Origin: Diploptera punctata
Taxonomy: Eukaryota; Arthropoda; Insecta; Blattodea; Blaberidae
NCBI GenBank assembly: GCA_030220185.1
Contig: JASPKZ010001601.1
Coordinates: 124,001 to 188,000 of the forward strand
DNA: 64,000 nucleotides
Direction: 5' to 3'
The translations under genes were made by a program, and so were the position numbers. The notes beneath the pieces were generated by a model. That model saw only the letters and a list, made by a program, of their open reading frames with translations. It did no database searches and was not told the origin of the DNA. This document shows positions 21,090 through 32,286 of this stretch, one piece after another; the stretch's first letter is position 1, and every line of letters starts with the position of its first letter.

Positions 21090-21315
21090 AAAAAAAAAAG
21101 TACAATGTTTGGACACGTGAAGAGGATGAATGAAGATAGATTGCCAGTTAGGAGTTTGAAGTGGGTTCCAAATCGGAGGGAAAGAAGAGGGAGACCTAAG
21201 AAGAAATGGATAGAGGGAATTATGAAGGGCTGGGAACTGCAGGACTGTGACTGGAAGGATAGAGATGAATGGAGGAAGAGAATCAATATTTAATATTGGG
21301 CCCGGGAAGATGTAT
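21090..21315 (+). mobile_element. RTE-like LINE 3' fragment
   Basis: Reads MFGHVKRMNEDRLPVRSL and RRGRPKKKWIEGI to the end of the frame, a second truncated element directly behind family G. Confidence 0.8.
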
Positions 21316-21559
21316 ACACTTAAAACCTTTTAAATAAAACAATAATTAAAGTCTGAAATATCACAGTACTGAAAAATATCCATCTACAATTAAAGTCAGA
21401 TAGCAGAGGAATAAACATAGAGACCAAACGTGTAAGATGGTATGGCAATTTCTGCTCTCTCGACTTCTTTTGTGTTATTTATTTTTACTTGACTTGTATT
21501 CTGTAGTAAAATATGTGGCAACTATTGCTGTATCAATTTTCATAATTATCAAAAACAGC

Positions 21560-22255
21560 TATTTGTTTCTCCAAAATTCAGGTGCGTCTTATACTAGAAA
21601 TTAATATAAAAATGCGCAGTGTTTGATTAAAAATTCCCGCCAGACTTAAAAAATGACCATATTTTCGATGCCGCGGGAAACCTGTTTCTATCTGGCAACA
21701 ATGGATTCAACTGGCAGCAGCAGTGCATCGATGTGTTGCGGAGATTCACAAGCTTGCTAACAGTGTCTCCCTCCCGCCCAGAACACTGTCTAGCCTATGC
21801 TGCGTCATCGCACTGTACGATGCCAGTGAACTTGAACAAATGGATGGTGGATGAAACCCAACATGAATTCACGCCGAAGGGAGCTTTAAAACGACATACA
21901 ATAAAACAAGTGTGTCAATGGATAAAAACAGTCGTGGTCTAGAGCGAGAGAAGACATTATTGTTAAATATTTCAAGAAGTGCGGCGTCAGTAACGCTCTC
22001 GATGGCAGTGAAGACCATCTTATATATGAAGAGGACAATGATGACGAAGAAAGTTCAGATTACGATTTTCAGGCATTTTAAAGATAACGGTTTTATAAAC
22101 TAAGAATTTTTTTTAGTCTGGCTTTGCAATCTTCTTCTTCTTAAACTTAACTGGATGTACAGCTTTGCAATCTAATTATGAAAATGGTAAAAATGCTATT
22201 TTTTTAAATTGCTTAGAAATTAAGGTGCGTCTGATAGTCCGTAAATACGATCACA
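21560..22255 (+). pseudogene. pogo-like transposase relic, C-terminal end
   Basis: Across frameshifts the plus strand reads LNKWMVDETQHEFTPKGALK, then EREDIIVKYFKKCGVSNALD and an acidic tail ESSDYDFQAF with a stop. This is the characteristic end of pogo/jerky-type DDE transposases, where a WI/V-x-KYFKKCGISNALDG helix is followed by an acidic tail. ggtgcgtct-containing sequences at about 21580 and 22224 lie on both sides, but as direct rather than inverted repeats. Confidence 0.72.
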
Positions 22256-22552
22256 GGGTAAATAATCAGAAACATGTGAATAATGAGTTCTTACTGTTCA
22301 CAGCAGATGTCTCTGCAATGATTGTATATGTATCAATTCATTGGAAATGGTCCAGCACACGTCATTCTGACGTAACGTGGGCTCGATGAACTATGCATCT
22401 GTTATTAACTGGATGTGAAACTCTGTCAGGGATTCAATATAGCCACACATTTTATTTAATCTATGTACCATGATATTTCTCGACATTTTAATATAGAAAT
22501 TTCATTCTTTATTATTTAGATTTTATAACGCTTTAATTAATTACTTGAGTCT

Positions 22553-23000
22553 AGTTCCGAAGGTCACGGGTTCAAACCAGGCCAGGGACAATGTTTCTTC
22601 TTCTTCTTCTTCTTCTTCTTCTTCACGGTTTACGCTTATTTTCTAGCCTGTTCCGGCTCCAAATTGCTGCTCTTTCCATCTTTTCCTTGGTCTTCCCAAT
22701 CTTCTTCTTCCTCGTGGTGAATAGTTGTATGCTGCATTTGGTATTCTATTCTCAGTCACCCTAGCAAAGTGTTCTTTCCAGTTTGTTCTGTATTTTTCTA
22801 CTGTTGTGTTTAATTCCTCTACTTTTAGTTGTTGTCTCATTTCTGTGTTATGTATGGTTTTTTTAGGAAGGAAAAATCCAAGGAGCAAGTTCTCCGGGAG
22901 GGACTTTAAGCCGTGGGTCCCGAGTCTGAAGATTTTCAGGCCCATAAAGTTCCTTAAGCCTGAATAAAGAGGCCTCTAAGCAAAATTTACCGACACCAAC
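22553..23000 (+). mobile_element. SINE S4 split by an RTE-E fragment
   Basis: Head 22553-22591 (ggtcacgggttcaaaccagg) and body 22856-23000 (gactttaagccgtgggtccc). The remaining 3' part up to about 23110 is diverged. Confidence 0.78.
22592..22855 (-). mobile_element. RTE-E LINE 3' fragment with (GAA)n tail
   Basis: The minus strand reads FARVTENRIPNAAYNYSPRG, GRPRKRWKEQQFGAGTG and ends in about ten GAA triplets (plus-strand cttcttctt at 22594-22623). Nested in S4. Confidence 0.8.
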
Positions 23001-23798
23001 GCCCTTGTAATACCTTAGTTGTCTGTTAGATGTCTCATTGGCTCGGTGTGTTAACCGGATACCGTCCATGACATCTATGAGCAAATAAGGTAACTAAAAA
23101 CTAACTTGGTCTAATTACTCCTTGCAACTAGGCTCAACAATGGGCTACGCTATTATAGTCAATATTAATAAAATTCATATCAAATTCATTTACTGAATTT
23201 TGAATTAAAGTGCTCATTTTGAAAATATCGTGATCATATTATTCAAAACTCGTTTTAAAATAGGAATTTTATCAATAATTATCCTGTCTAATTAGTATTG
23301 ATTTAACATATCATTAATTTGGATTTGTGTATGTTACCTAAAATTGACAATAAAAATGGCTCTGATAAAATAAATTGCAACTGGTATTCGGGAAAAACGA
23401 GTTTTAATCCCAAGGCTAAATAGCTTGACTTTTTTAAAACCCCAAGACAAATTCTGAGTTAATTTCATTATCAAAAACCATTTAATCATTAGTCATATTT
23501 CCATAACATAAACTTACTTATTTTTTATAGAAATCGCGTGACAAGCAGGAAAACGTAGTTCTAGGCGCAATATATTCAAACGTCTATAAACGAATAAAGT
23601 AAATTTAAATGTTACGTGATAAATAAAAAATAAATCAATTTAACAATATGATATTGATGTATTAATATTTTACATATATACTGTTCTGCCCAAGAGTCGG
23701 TGTTTCACATGCAAACTCAGCATTCTCCACTCTTTCCTTAACTCACATGTTAATTCCAAGTTTTATAAATCAAGTAAAAATAAACAAAGTTTACAGAG
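23001..23798. other. AT-rich intron, nothing recognised
   Basis: Apart from the diverged S4 tail to about 23110, no repeat or coding signal is seen. Confidence 0.4.
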
Positions 23799-23870
23799 CG
23801 AGTTCAGTTAGATGTTAGCGATTCTCTCTCTCGTATTCAGAAGATCCGAGGTTCAAATCCTGGGAACGAA
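23799..23870 (+). repeat. tRNA-like sequence (SINE head)
   Basis: gttcagttagatgttagcga with box B ggttcaaatcctggg. The stems are imperfect, so it is probably a SINE head rather than a functional tRNA. Confidence 0.45.
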
Positions 23871-24059
23871 AGACCTAAAATGATTTTTTTAGTGCCGGTG
23901 CCGGGATGATTTTCATTACTAGAGCCCCATTTTGTCATAATCATTTCATAACATTAAAACTAAATCAGCGAATTTCTACAGAAAAACACAGTAATACAAA
24001 CCCACACTCTTCTGGACACACAAACAAATTCTAGACGGAATTTCTTTATATATTGCTCG

Positions 24060-24930
24060 TAAAAATCGTTTATAAATCTGATAAATAGAAATGAATATTT
24101 GTTTGTTTGTTCGTACTTTATGCGCGGCCATACTGTTCACCCGATTGTAATGAGTTTTTTTTGCAAAATGTTCAGGAGATTCCCGGGATGAACATAGGCT
24201 ATAAGAGAGTTGTGATACTCAACTCCTAAACCCTTTGTAGTAAAAAACGTAAAAAAAAGTATATTTTTTACCCTTAAATGGCTCACTCCGCCTAAACAAT
24301 AACAAATACACAAAATTAATGTACACAGAACTGAATATCTAAAAAAAAACTCTACAAAAAAGTCCGCGACAGCATATGTTTATCTTTTACACACAATAGT
24401 CATTTTTGTCTTTCATTGATTCCAAGGAGACCGGGATAAGTAGATTCCCGGGCAAGCGTGTGCTGCCACACCATTCATCCGATTGTCATGGGGCTTTTTG
24501 CAAAATGTTCAGGATTTTCCTGGAAAGATTATAGGTTTATAAGAGAGTTCTAATGCTCAAGCCCTTCACCCTTAAAAATCACCTTCTGTAGTGAAAAAAT
24601 GTCGCTTTTTGTAAGTTTAAATGACTTACGCTGCCTAAACCATAACAAATACACAAAATGTATTTTACACAGAATTGAATATCTCAAGAAACTCTACAGA
24701 AAAGTCCGCGACAGCATATGTTTATCTTTTAAGGATAACTCACAATAACCATTTTTGTCTTGTCTTTCGCCAAGAAGATCGGGATAAGTAGATTCCCGGG
24801 CAAGCACAGCAGCGGACGGCGGGTATTCTTTTATAGATAACTCAAAATAACCAATTTTGTCTTTCAGCTCATTTATGTGAAGTACATTGTGATGCGTAGA
24901 TTCCCGGGCAATGCCGGGTAATCAGTACGG
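24060..24930 (+). repeat. repeat Q, two tandem ~330-bp units
   Basis: Units at about 24110-24470 and 24470-24830 share catccgattgtcatgggg, aaagtccgcgacagcatatg and gattcccgggcaag. The array ends in a hairpin cccgggcaatgccgggta (24903-24920). A part recurs at 59880-60030. The layout resembles non-autonomous Helitron-like repeats with internal tandem units, but the last bases are not a clear CTRR. Confidence 0.6.
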
Positions 24931-25525
24931 GGTATCTAAAATTAATAACGATACAAGTTTATATTTATTTTTCCTTTTACGTATTCAACTAAATGCAAAA
25001 ACGCATAATTTATTTAGGTGTTGCTGGTGAAAAAAAAAAAAGACTCATGAATGCGTGCTTTTAATTTATTTTCACTAACATTTTACAGGGTCTATTCGTA
25101 TTTAGAACATTAACTGTCTCTAATTTATAGAAAAATAACGTTTATCAATCTACAAACCGCTGCTCTTTTTTCGTTTGTGCTCACAATCTTGAAATATTTG
25201 TGAACGTACGGCATAAAAATTGCCATTACCGTTATCAAGCAGAAAAAATCTCACGCGAATATTTTTTTATCTTAAACAGACGTAAAAATATAGAAAAATA
25301 AGTTTGGTGACATGGGTGTAAGAAGTGTTGCATTATTCAGGAGAGGAACTTGCTGAATTCATTTGCATATAAATTAGTAAGTTAAGCTACATAAGTGACG
25401 TCATTCAAAGGAATTTAAGTATTTTCCAACATACTTAAAGTTGCTACACATTAACGAAAATATAAAGTTTAAAACAAAAGTAACACCAACAATACAAAAT
25501 TATTGATAATGTTTATTATACATAA
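24931..25525. other. AT-rich intron, nothing recognised
   Basis: No shared repeat, tRNA-like head or coding frame. Confidence 0.4.
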
Positions 25526-26112
25526 TACATTAGAAGAGGAAATTAAAGAAAGATTGGTAAATGGGAATAAAGCTTATTTTGCAAATAGAACCTTATTTAA
25601 AAGCAAATTAATATCAAAAACTGCAAAAATAAGGTTATACAAAACACTCATTACACCAGCAGTTACATATGTTTGTGAAACTTGGGTCCTAAAAGAAACA
25701 ATAAAACAAAACTTACTAATTTTTGAAAGAAAAATTTTAAGAAGAATATTTGGACCAAATAGAGGAATAGATAATTGTTTGAGAATCAAAACAAATAACG
25801 AACTAAACAAATTAATCAAAAATCAGAATATAGTAAACCATATAAGATCTCTTAGAATTGGTTGGCTTGGACATTTGATAAGAATGGATGATCAAAGACT
25901 GGTCAAAAAACTCTATAAATGGAAACCTATAGGAGGCAGAGCTGTAGGAAGACCGAAGATCAGATGGGAGGATGACACAATGAACGGTCTAAGGAAAATT
26001 AAATTGACTAATTTGAATATGGCAAGAGACAGATTGGCATGGAGGAGGATTCTTGATAAGGCCAAAACTTTGACTTTTGAAGTTGTCGCGCCTTAAGATG
26101 ATGATGATGATT
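25526..26112 (+). mobile_element. RTE-C LINE, 5'-truncated copy
   Basis: A 190-codon open stretch: NTLEEEIKERLVNGNKAYF, YKTLITPAVTYVCETWVL, RKILRRIFGPN, RIGWLGHLIRM, GRAVGRPKIRWEDDTMNGL, ending FEVVAP and a (GATGAT)n tail. It is the region after the reverse-transcriptase core. It is intact as an ORF, but the RT and endonuclease are missing. Confidence 0.87.
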
Positions 26113-26745
26113 AATGTTTATTACAGAAGAATATGAATTGAAGGTGTAGATCCTGTCAGAAGTAAAATTGTACTTGACAATAAAATTTTGGAGCAGGTGA
26201 ATAATTTTACATATCTAGGATGCAATATCTCATATGAAGAAGAAAAGGATGTAAATGCAAAAATATCTACATTTTTAAGAATTTAGGATTAATAAATTCT
26301 ATCTTCAAGCCACAGTTAGTCCAAAAGCATTCAAGATTAAAAGTGTATAAAACACTGGCTCTTCCAACTCTTTTGTATGGTAGCGAAGTATGGACGTCAA
26401 AACAGAAGGATATACAGAGACTTAGATCTGCTGAAATGAGATACCTTCGGAGGACTGCAGGATACACACTACTAGATCACAAAAAAAAAAAAATGAAGAC
26501 ATCTTAAAAGAATTACACATGGAACCTTTAGAAAACAAAATTTCTGATTATAAGTCAAGATGGATGCAACATGTTCATCGAATGGAACATCACAGGATAC
26601 CCAAACACAATATTTTAAGATATCAAGCTGCAGGAAGAAGACCAGGACGTACACTCAAAAGACTTCTGGATGGTGTTTCTCTTGGGGCCGAAACAGGTCA
26701 ACAAATGACCTAAATTCGTGAATGTATTATGATGATGATGATGAT
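26113..26745 (+). mobile_element. RTE-F LINE, 5'-truncated copy
   Basis: Directly behind RTE-C in the same orientation. Reads NNFTYLGCNIS, VYKTLALPTLLYGSEVWTSK, AEMRYLRRTAGYTLLDHKK, MQHVHRMEHHRIPKHNILRY and GRTLKRLLDGV with frameshifts. It ends in (ATG)n at about 26730-26748. Confidence 0.85.
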
Positions 26746-26814
26746 GATGGTATTTAGAGGATGAGAAGAATTTGAGTAACTGGGAGTAAAAGTGCAGACA
26801 GAGGATAAACAAGA

Positions 26815-27236
26815 AAGCGATGTTTTTTTATTTATTTCAGGATTGTTTCTGTTATTTACACAGGTATCCTCAACGAAAATATACAATTTTTTTCTTCCAT
26901 ACTTCCCGGTCTTGTGTGTCTGCTTCTGTCATATTTCTCTTCTTCATGTTGTCTTGGATTCCCTTTATCTACGTTGACTTTGAAATACCATACTTACCTT
27001 TCCAGGAGGTACCAATTTCAATACTTCTTCGTTTGTTTCTGTGTTCCTTCTTCTCATTATACGTCCATACCATCTTAGTTGCATTTCTTCAATCTCTTGT
27101 ACAATATCCTTCTCTTACATTCATTATTTCTCTTATTGTATTATTTTTTATTTTATCTAATTTTGATATTCTTGCCGATCTTCTTAAAAAGTCAATTTCT
27201 GTGACTAATGATTTATTTCTGTGTTTTTGCTTCTAC
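26815..27236 (-). mobile_element. RTE-like LINE fragment (family G/H type)
   Basis: The minus strand reads RRSARISKLDKIKNNTIREI and a degraded M-V-WTYN...KRRSIEIG continuation, as in the fragments at 20604 and 46763. The plus-strand open frames here are hydrophobic shadows. Confidence 0.7.
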
Positions 27237-27238
27237 GT

Positions 27239-27662
27239 ATTACTTTGAGGGAGGAAAGGAGATTACGAGTATTTGAGAATAAAGTTCTTAAGAAAATGTT
27301 TGGACCAAAGAGAGATGAACAGACAGGTGAATGGAGAAGACTTGCATAACAGTGAACTACATGGTCTTTATAGGAAGCCAGATATAATAAGAACAGTTAA
27401 GTCTCGTAGACTGCGTTGGGCAGGACATGTTGCACGTATGGGGAATGAAAGACTTGCATGGAAGCTTCTTGTAGGAAAACCAGGGGGAAAACGCCCAGTT
27501 GATAGACCAAGAATGACGTGGGAGAATAACATTAACTATGATTTGAGGGAAGTAGATTATACAGGGAGGAATGTGGGAAAAGCTTTATCTCCTGATAATG
27601 TGAAATGTATGGAGAGCTGGTATGGCCGCGCGGCCATGAACCTACGGGTTCGATAGTGCCAT
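27239..27662 (+). mobile_element. RTE-A LINE, 3' fragment
   Basis: Last 0.42 kb of RTE-A: LRWAGHVARMGNERLAWKLL, GKRPVDRPRMTWENNINYD, closing ggttcgatagtgcca. The tail is diverged. Confidence 0.88.
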
Positions 27663-28265
27663 ATGATAGGTAGTTAGTGTAAAATATTACTACTTTAAAA
27701 GATAATAAATAGTAACCTCAAGTTAAGAACTGTAGCTACATTCATGAATAGCAATCAACGTTTCTCTTCCGAGTATAGCCAATAACAAAATTCAAAGACC
27801 ACGACAGCACGTATATACTTGTGATGCCAACATTATCTGAAGTCGTGGTGAGAAAATACAAAACAATCCCAGTGAATAAGACGAGAGATGGGGTTTCAGG
27901 CTGAAGAGACAGAGCGGGGACGTGCCAAACGGCAGAGAGTTGTATCTTTATACCAAACACATTATCAGCGAATCCAACATTCAATTTTAATAATGCTTAC
28001 AACTAGATGTCGCGAATAACCACGTGCGGCTGGCACCGCCACAACACAGGGGTGACCATTTACATTGTCCCTTCAATATTAATTCTAAAATTAATTTGGA
28101 AAACAAAAACAGTACAGATATTTCAGTAGGTGGCTAACTAATCTTATAAACCTTAAATAATTCTCCGATGTCTGGAACCTTGCAAACAAAATAGTGTAAA
28201 CTTGACAAAACACATCGGGAGTGAAATATTGCTATCATCATCGTCATCACTTGTGACAGTGAGAT
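27663..28265. other. intron, nothing recognised
   Basis: Mixed-composition sequence with one 80-codon minus-strand frame (27742-27984) that has no motif I know. Confidence 0.35.
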
Positions 28266-28561
28266 TCATGCGCAGAACAGCGGGTTACAACCAGATGGGA
28301 ACGGAAAAAAGGACACCGATATCTTAAAAGAATTTTGGGAATCTATTAAACAGTATCAAACTAATGCGAAACCAGCATTCGTGAAAGAATGAGTTGCAAA
28401 TCAGATCCTCCAAGCTGTGGATAATGTATATACCAAGAGGAACGAAGATCTCTGGGCCGTCCTAGGAAACGCCGGGGGGGGGGAAAAATTTTCTATAGGA
28501 TCGGAAACAGGCCTTGGCTTGAGACGTGGAAGGAAGAGAAAGAAGACGAAGAAGAAGAATC
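28266..28561 (+). mobile_element. RTE-E LINE 3' fragment with GAA-rich tail
   Basis: Across frameshifts it shows RRSLGRPRK, a run of eight G, and RIG..GLGLRRGRK before a gaagacgaagaagaagaa tail, like the reverse copy at 22592. Confidence 0.65.
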
Positions 28562-29000
28562 ACGCTACATTTACGAATTTAGGTCATTTGTTGACCTGTT
28601 TTCGGCCTCAAGACAGACGCCATCCAAAAGGTCGTTTGGAGTGGAGTTCCTGGGCTTCTCTTCTTCCTCCTGCATGATATCTTAACATTGTTTGGGTATT
28701 CTGTGATCGTCCATGCGATGAACAGGTTGCATGCATGACTTTAAATTAGAAATTTTTGTTTTCTAAAGGTTCCATGTGTAATTCTTGCTAAGATTTCTTC
28801 ATTTTTTTTGGTGATCTAGTAGTTTGTATCCTGCAGTCCTCCGGAATGGATCGGTCTCTTTCAGCGAGATCTAAGGGCTCTGTATAATCCTTCTGTTTCA
28901 ACTTCCATACTTCTCTACCATACAAAAAGAGGTGTGGAAGAGCCGTTTTTAGTATACACTTTCAGTCTTCAAGGCTTTTGGACTAACTGTGGCTTGGAGA
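28562..29000 (-). mobile_element. RTE-F LINE 3' fragment
   Basis: Reverse copy matching 26330-26745 and 12235-12631 (ttgttgacctgttttcggcc, ctagtagtttgtatcctgca), with many indels. Confidence 0.8.
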
Positions 29001-29114
29001 TTAGAATTTATTAACTCTAAGATAATTCTGTTAAAATTAATTTGATCTGCATCTCAATAATAATAAGTTTCAAGACAGATCATACGTTGATTAATGGGTT
29101 TGACATAGTCCCAG

Positions 29115-29465
29115 CCAATTTTTGTCGTCCCGGGGTTTCCCTCCAATCTTCCTGGTTGTAATTGTTTATTGCCTTCGTGTATAATATATTACCTGACTCC
29201 AGGAGGTTTTAGGTCTTCCTCTGCCTCGTCTTGTCGGTCCATCCAATCTCCTGGTTGTAATGTTTTTCCTTCGTGTATAAATATATTACCTGACTCCAGG
29301 AGGTTTTAGGTCTTCCTCTGCCTCGTCTTCCCTCAGGTTTCCATTCCAAAACACATTTTGGTAGTCGATCCTCTTCCATTCGCTGGACATGTCCGTACCA
29401 TCTTAATTGCTGAGTTTTAATATAATCTAAAATAGTGTCTTCAATCTTCATTTTCTCCCTTATAA
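29115..29465 (-). mobile_element. RTE-like LINE 3' fragment with tandem duplication
   Basis: The minus strand reads MKIEDTILDYIKTQQLRWYG, HVQRMEEDRLPK and GRRGRGRPK. About 85 bp (ctccaggaggttttaggtct and flanks) is present twice, at 29150-29235 and 29250-29330. Confidence 0.78.
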
Positions 29466-29483
29466 CAGAGTTTTTAATTTTTA

Positions 29484-29577
29484 CTCTTACTTACTTACTC
29501 AATGGCACTAAAGAACCCATAGGTTCATGGCAGCGCGGACGTAAGCTCTCCATACATCCCTAACCTGAGCTAATGCT
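29484..29577 (-). mobile_element. RTE-A, 95-bp 3' stub
   Basis: Only the extreme 3' end is present: ttacttacttactcaatggc, cggacgtaagctctccatac. An extreme 5' truncation. Confidence 0.85.
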
Positions 29578-30170
29578 AATTTTTACTCTTCTTGAAATGT
29601 TTGCTGCCTTTCTTATCAAATTCATTTTCCATTGTCAAAAGAAACTTATTTGATACAACAAAAGCAAATACATTAATTGTAAATATTATAATTAGCGGTT
29701 CCGGGATCAATATAATCCCTACTCCGGTTGACCGAGATTGATTTCCGGCGTGTAAGGGACTTTTAAAATCCACCAAGGGTCTGGTATGTGTCCCTTATCT
29801 AGTCGTATATTGTTTGTAAAAAGTGATAGAATGTAATGTTGATGGTGTTATAGAGGGTGGTCCTGGCCTCCAGCTAACTACAGAACCAGGGTAGTCCGTC
29901 ATTGTGTATCTGTCTAGTGTGTGGTTCGAGTTATGACGTGTGACTGCCAGATAATACACATTGTTCAAATGTTTAAACACTTAGGTTCAATTTCAGATTG
30001 AAACAAAAGGGGAATTCAACTGCACAAATAGAAACAATTTGTGATAGAAGAACCATTATTATTCTGACCAGGAATAGAAATGTATTATACACAAGTTAGA
30101 AATTAATATTTCACGCTTTATTACTTAGCGTTTTATTATATGAATCGGAAACAGTCAGCAGGCCAACAAA
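29578..30170. other. intron, possible unassigned SINE
   Basis: 29690-29960 has a GC-richer block (gttgaccgagattgatttcc, gacgtgtgactgccagataa) unlike its surroundings, possibly a SINE body, but there is no second copy here to confirm it. Confidence 0.35.
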
Positions 30171-31906
30171 CTATTACTTACTTACTCACTGGCACTATCG
30201 AACCCCTAGGTTCATGGCCGTGCGGGTATAAGCTCTCCATACATTCCTAGCCTGAGCTAATGCTTTCCAATCATTGCCTTTATAATCTACTTCCCTCAGA
30301 TCATAGTTAATGTTATTCTCCCACGTCATTCTTGGTCTTCCAACTGGGCGTTTTCCCCCTGGCTTTCCTACAAGAAGCTTCCATGCAAGTCTTTCATTCC
30401 CCATACGCGCAACATGTCCTGTCCATTGCAGTCTACGAGACTTGACAATTCTTATTATGATCTTCTACAAGATAATCATAATAACTCCGGCCGTGAAAGC
30501 CTAAGTCAATTCTTATTATACCTGGCTTCCTATAGACACCATGTAGTTCATTGTTATGAAGTCTTCTCCATTCACCTGTCTGTTCATATCTCTTTGGTCC
30601 AACAATTTTCCTAAGTACTTTATTCTCAAATACTTGTAATCTCCTTTCCTCCCTTAAAGTAAGAGTCCATGACATCATCATCATCGTCCTTTCAAGTATT
30701 AGGCCCAGTGGCCCGTTACGGTCTCCCGCCATCTCCGAAAAGGTCGACCCACATATCTTCTGCCTCGAGGAATGTAGTGAAGAATTTGTTTTGGTATTCT
30801 GTGACGATCCATGCGCTGAATATGGGCTAGCCAATTGTTTCTATATTCTTGGAGGTATTCAGATATAGGTACGATGTTTAACTCTCTGGCTATTGTTGAA
30901 TTTCTTTGGTGGTCTAGAAGGCTATAACCTGCAGTTCGTCGCAGAAATTTCATCTCCGTGGCTGTAATATGACGATCATCCTGAGTTCTGATAGTCCAAG
31001 CTTCACTGCCATAACAGATAATGGGTCTAGCGAGAATTTTATAGATTTTCATTCTTGTATGTCTCTGCACTTTTGATGGTTTAAAATCTTGGTTGATAAT
31101 TCTTAAAGCTTTATTATAGTTTTGTATTTTAAAGGATATATCACATTCCTCATTATAAGTTAGATTATATCCTAAGTATTTAAATGAATTAACTTGCTCT
31201 AATATTGAATTCTGAATACAAATTTTACTTCTTACTGGGAATTTCCCTTGAAAGGCAATAACTTTAGATTTTGTTGTTGATATTTCCATGTTAAATCGTT
31301 GGGCTATTATATTAAGATGATGAGTGGAATATTGTAATTCATCTTCATTATTGCCGAAAAGAGCCTGATCATCTGCATATAAGAGTGTGTCTAAAATTGT
31401 ATGTCTTAAGAGAGGAATATTACCATGAACTGTCAATCTCCAGTGTCTGATGATAGCATCAATGTATACATTAAATAGAAGTGGTGATAGAGGGCATCCT
31501 TGTCTGACCTCCGCAATTTATATGTTTCCAATCTGACAATTCTGTTCCTATTTGTACTGCTATGATGTTATTTTTATATAGATTAAAAATTGTTTTGATC
31601 AGTTGATTTGGTGTTCCATCATCAGTTAAGATATCTAAAAGTTTTTGTCTGCCATGTTTCGCATCCATATAATATAACTGGTAGAATAATAGTTGTATAT
31701 ATTTTCAGTTTAACGTTTTTTGAAAGGAGTTGGGACATCAAGAGTCTGCAATGCATAATAGCACGCATTTCCAGAATTGAGCCTATGTTTAATTTCCTTG
31801 TGCATCTCATTCCTATTTGTGATTATTGTTCCTAGGTATTTGAATTCAGCCACTTCCTCAAAATTTCCCTCATTTGTCATTAGCTGTCCATTTCCGTTAT
31901 ATAACA
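30171..31906 (-). mobile_element. RTE-A copy split by RTE-B
   Basis: 30171-30677 and 31652-31906 are consecutive pieces of one reverse-oriented RTE-A 3' region: the first stops inside the YGCETWT codons and the second resumes there. RTE-B fills the gap. Confidence 0.9.
30678..31651 (-). mobile_element. RTE-B LINE, 5'-truncated, nested in RTE-A
   Basis: A 245-codon open stretch on the minus strand carries the end of the reverse transcriptase: DTLLYADDQALFGNNEDEL (YADD, motif C), then FKYLGYNLTYN, KILARPIICYGSEAWTI, RRTAGYSLLDHQRNS, RRYVGRPFRRWRETV. Upstream, after a frameshift, LIKTIFNLYKNN and a degraded QGCPLSP. It ends in a gatgatgatg tail. ccatg is found at both junctions (30673-30677 and 31651-31655), consistent with a short target duplication. 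One of the better-preserved RT remnants here. Confidence 0.88.
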
Positions 31907-31984
31907 ACAAACTATTTGCAGTAGAAATTAATTTATGCAATCAATAAAATCTCAAGACGTAATAATATCAAGAATTTTTCTTAA

Positions 31985-32222
31985 TTCAATGCGACCAGTT
32001 TGTCATTTCAGCATTACTGGTATCTGTCCTGGCATCGGCGTATTGTAACAACCTGGAAGGCGGGGTTACGCTGCCCCGATGATAATAATGCGCCATGCAG
32101 ATTTCTTAATTCATGCACTTAATCTAATGAGGTTATATGATAATGAAGGCCAGGATGTTCGGGGACCTGTTTGGGCCTTAAAGTTTCCTGACATTTGTCT
32201 TACAGGTGAGGAAAAACCCCGA
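31985..32222 (-). mobile_element. mosaic SINE (S2-type tail, S1-type front)
   Basis: Left part resembles the S2 tail (tgtcatttcagcattactgg, aaggcggggttacgctgccc). Right part resembles the S1 front (tgggccttaaagtttcctga, ttacaggtgaggaaaaaccc). The same combination occurs at 60745-61045. Confidence 0.7.
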
Positions 32223-32286
32223 AAAAAGAAAGAAAAAAGTTATATTGACATCACTAAGGTACCTAAAATGTATTTAAAGCAAATAT

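Noticed and set aside
26820..27248. 142-codon plus-strand frame resembling a membrane protein
   Set aside because: It is the shadow of a minus-strand RTE-like fragment; hydrophobicity comes from reversed Lys/Arg/Glu codons.
27742..27984. 80-codon minus-strand frame as a host exon
   Set aside because: No homology I know, no clear splice sites.
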